Positions 62,674-64,000 of a DNA stretch of 64,000 bases are shown here, in pieces (the first letter of the stretch is position 1; every line of letters begins with the position of its first letter). Under the pieces are notes generated by a model. It was not told the origin of the DNA. It was given only the letters and a program-made list of their open reading frames with translations, and searched no databases. The DNA comes from Longimicrobiales bacterium (lineage in GTDB: Bacteria; Gemmatimonadota; Gemmatimonadetes; Longimicrobiales; Gaopeijiaceae), in assembly GCA_951828585.1 (NCBI GenBank), contig OX639991.1, positions 3,702,001-3,766,000 on the forward strand, read 5' to 3'. Position numbers and translations under genes: made by a program.

Positions 62674-64000
62674 TTGCGCATGACCGGCACCGCCCTTCTG
62701 ATCGTCGCCATGCAGCAGGCCACTCTGTCGGGCGTGGTCCGCGACAGCGTGGACCTGGAGCCGATCGCCTATGCCCAGGTGACAGTCACGGCCACGGCCG
62801 GCGAGGCGGCGGCCGCGGCGGGGGTGTCGGATCGGTACGGGGCGTTCGTGGTGCCAGGGGCGCCGGGGGGCGGGGCGGTTCGCGTCGAGGTGGCTGCGTT
62901 CGGATACGCGCTGTGGACACGGACCTACGAGACTCCGCCCTCGGAGCCGATACGGGTGTTGCTCAGTCCCGCTCCGATCGGCCTGGAGGGTCTCGAGGTA
63001 AGCGTCGCCGGCCGGGCCGGAGATCCGATTTCACTGTCCCGGGACGCCTTCATCATCGATTCCGTGCTGCTCAGGACCCTGCCCACGATCCTGGAGACGG
63101 ACGTGCTGCGGGCGACCGCGGTCTCCCCCTCCGCCTCCGCACCTTCCGACTAAACCTCGGTGCCCTTCATCCGGGGCGGCACCAGCGAAGGTACGCCGGT
63201 GCTGCTCGACGGCGTCCGGCTCTTCAACGCCTTCCACCTGGGGGGCTTCCTCTCCGCGATCAATGCCGAGGTGGTTGAGCGCGCGACGATCCTCGCGGGC
63301 TCGGGCGGCGACGGAATGGCCATAGGGTCGCTCTCGGGCGCGATCGACATCGCCACCCGTGACGGCGCGCGCGACGAGATGCGGATGGCCGGCTCGCTGG
63401 GCCTCGCCTCGTCCCGTCTGTCCGTGGAGGGACCGATCGGGAGCAGCGTGTCCTATCTCTTTGACGGCAGGCGCACCTAAATCGACGGCTTCACGCTGGC
63501 GCTCAAGAAGATGGGGGCCATCCCAGATCACCTGCCCTATTTTTTTCAGGACCTGCACACCAAGGTTACGGCCGATCTGGGCGGCGTCCGCCGCCTCTCG
63601 GTCAGCGGCTACCACAATACCGAGTCCCTGCAGGTGTACGACCGCGAGGAGACCAACACGCTGGGGCTGTCGTGGGGGAACTCCGCGTTGTCGGTTCACT
63701 ACCGTGACAGGCTCGGGGACAATGGGATCGTCGACGCGAACCTGGGGCACAGCCGCTTCACGAGCGACCTGTTTGCGTTGGGGGGCGGGTCCGCCCTCTA
63801 TGTAGACGACCAGCGCGTGGAGTACACACCGCCCACGGACACGCTGCTGTTCGGCGAGGGCATCATGAGCGAATTCCGCGCCGACCTGCGGGTCACCTGG
63901 CGCACGGGACGGGCCACGATCACGACCGCTGCACAGGCGACCCGGTTCCTCGGCGATCACGACTACGACCACACCGACGAGTTCGACTCGGACGAGGGGT
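62674..64000 (+). pseudogene. TonB-dependent receptor with two in-frame TAA codons, 3' end beyond window
   Basis: ATG at 62674 with AGGAG upstream. It opens with a short hydrophobic leader, then a carboxypeptidase-regulatory-like (CNA-B type) domain (LSGVVRDSVDLEPIAYAQVTVTATAGE, YGAFVVPGAPGGG). The plug domain follows (VPFIRGGTSEGTPVLLDGVRLFNAFHLGGFLSAINAEVVERATILAGSGGDGM), then barrel strands (RRLSVSGYHNTESLQVYD, LSWGNSALSVHYRD). The frame is broken by TAA at 63151-63153 and 63478-63480, then stays open to the window edge. There is no frameshift. Each TAA stands where the family has Tyr (D-Y-TSVPFIRGG and GRRT-Y-IDGF). It is probably an outer-membrane transporter gene in decay; recoding or base errors are alternatives. 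Confidence 0.75.

Noticed and set aside
62674-64000. Genetic code change with TAA read as tyrosine genome-wide
   Set aside because: pyrG (20931-20933) and nadE (25268-25270) end at TAA at the expected protein length, so TAA works as a stop here.

Overview
The window is GC-rich bacterial chromosome, densely packed, with most genes on the minus strand and joined by ATGA or GTGA stop/start overlaps. Gene content shows a double-membrane bacterium: a full Kdo branch (kdsD, kdsC, kdsA, kdsB), the LPS export genes lptA/lptB/lptC, a TonB-dependent receptor, several predicted secreted lipoproteins and six-bladed beta-propeller proteins. The mixture (propeller proteins with the GEGPGEF signature, the plug and barrel style of the receptor, the high GC) fits Gemmatimonadota best. 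That placement is inference from protein style, not a phylogenetic result. No rRNA, tRNA, prophage, CRISPR array, defence island or biosynthetic cluster was seen.

Layout. 1-8.8 kb: a truncated propeller protein, a beta-lactamase-fold lipoprotein, proline dehydrogenase, a PlsC-type acyltransferase, a zinc-ribbon protein with an AT-rich patch, and a polyprenyl-phosphate sugar / flippase-like / YfhO membrane group. 9-13.2 kb: a methyltransferase and surface-glycan genes (GT4, WecB, GT2). 13.2-23.5 kb: rpoN, lptB-lptA-lptC, kdsD-kdsC-kdsA, pyrG, kdsB, an LPS supply and export operon. 23.6-28.7 kb: a TrpG/PabA amidotransferase, a zinc-ribbon membrane protein, nadE, and an S41 protease. 28.9-38 kb: xer recombinase, dedA, ispF and a complete early fatty-acid operon (yceD-rpmF-plsX-fabH-fabD-fabG-acpP-fabF) with a good promoter. 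It is interrupted between rpmF and plsX by five tandem 171-bp repeats. 38-42 kb: ndk, a CBS protein and sucD-sucC, separated by dispersed copies of the same repeat. 42-44.5 kb: cysteine desulfurase and mnmA, a sulfur-relay pair. 44.6-50.5 kb: a frameshifted LVIVD-type lipoprotein, dnaJ-grpE, cinA, pgsA, recR, ybaB. 50.5-54 kb: dnaX, an SRP RNA gene (ffs), a propeller protein, yraN. 54-61 kb: DAHP synthase, an MBL hydrolase, smc, rsfS, rplI and one ORF that fuses ribosomal proteins S6 and S18. 61.4-64 kb: an aldolase-family protein and a TonB-dependent receptor interrupted by two TAA codons.

The most unusual observations are these. (1) rpsF and rpsR are fused into a single 230-codon ORF, and the leader carries a hairpin with CCG in its loop. 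(2) A terminal-inverted-repeat element family (core GCAGYCCGTGGA) occurs as a 5x171-bp array and as dispersed copies. Its edge forms the TAG stop codon of six genes, and one terminus lies inside lptC. (3) A set of short AT-rich islands lies inside or between GC-rich genes. Three share sequence with each other, and one is clearly inserted into a repeat copy with a 7-bp duplication. (4) The receptor gene has two in-frame TAA codons, both where tyrosine is expected.
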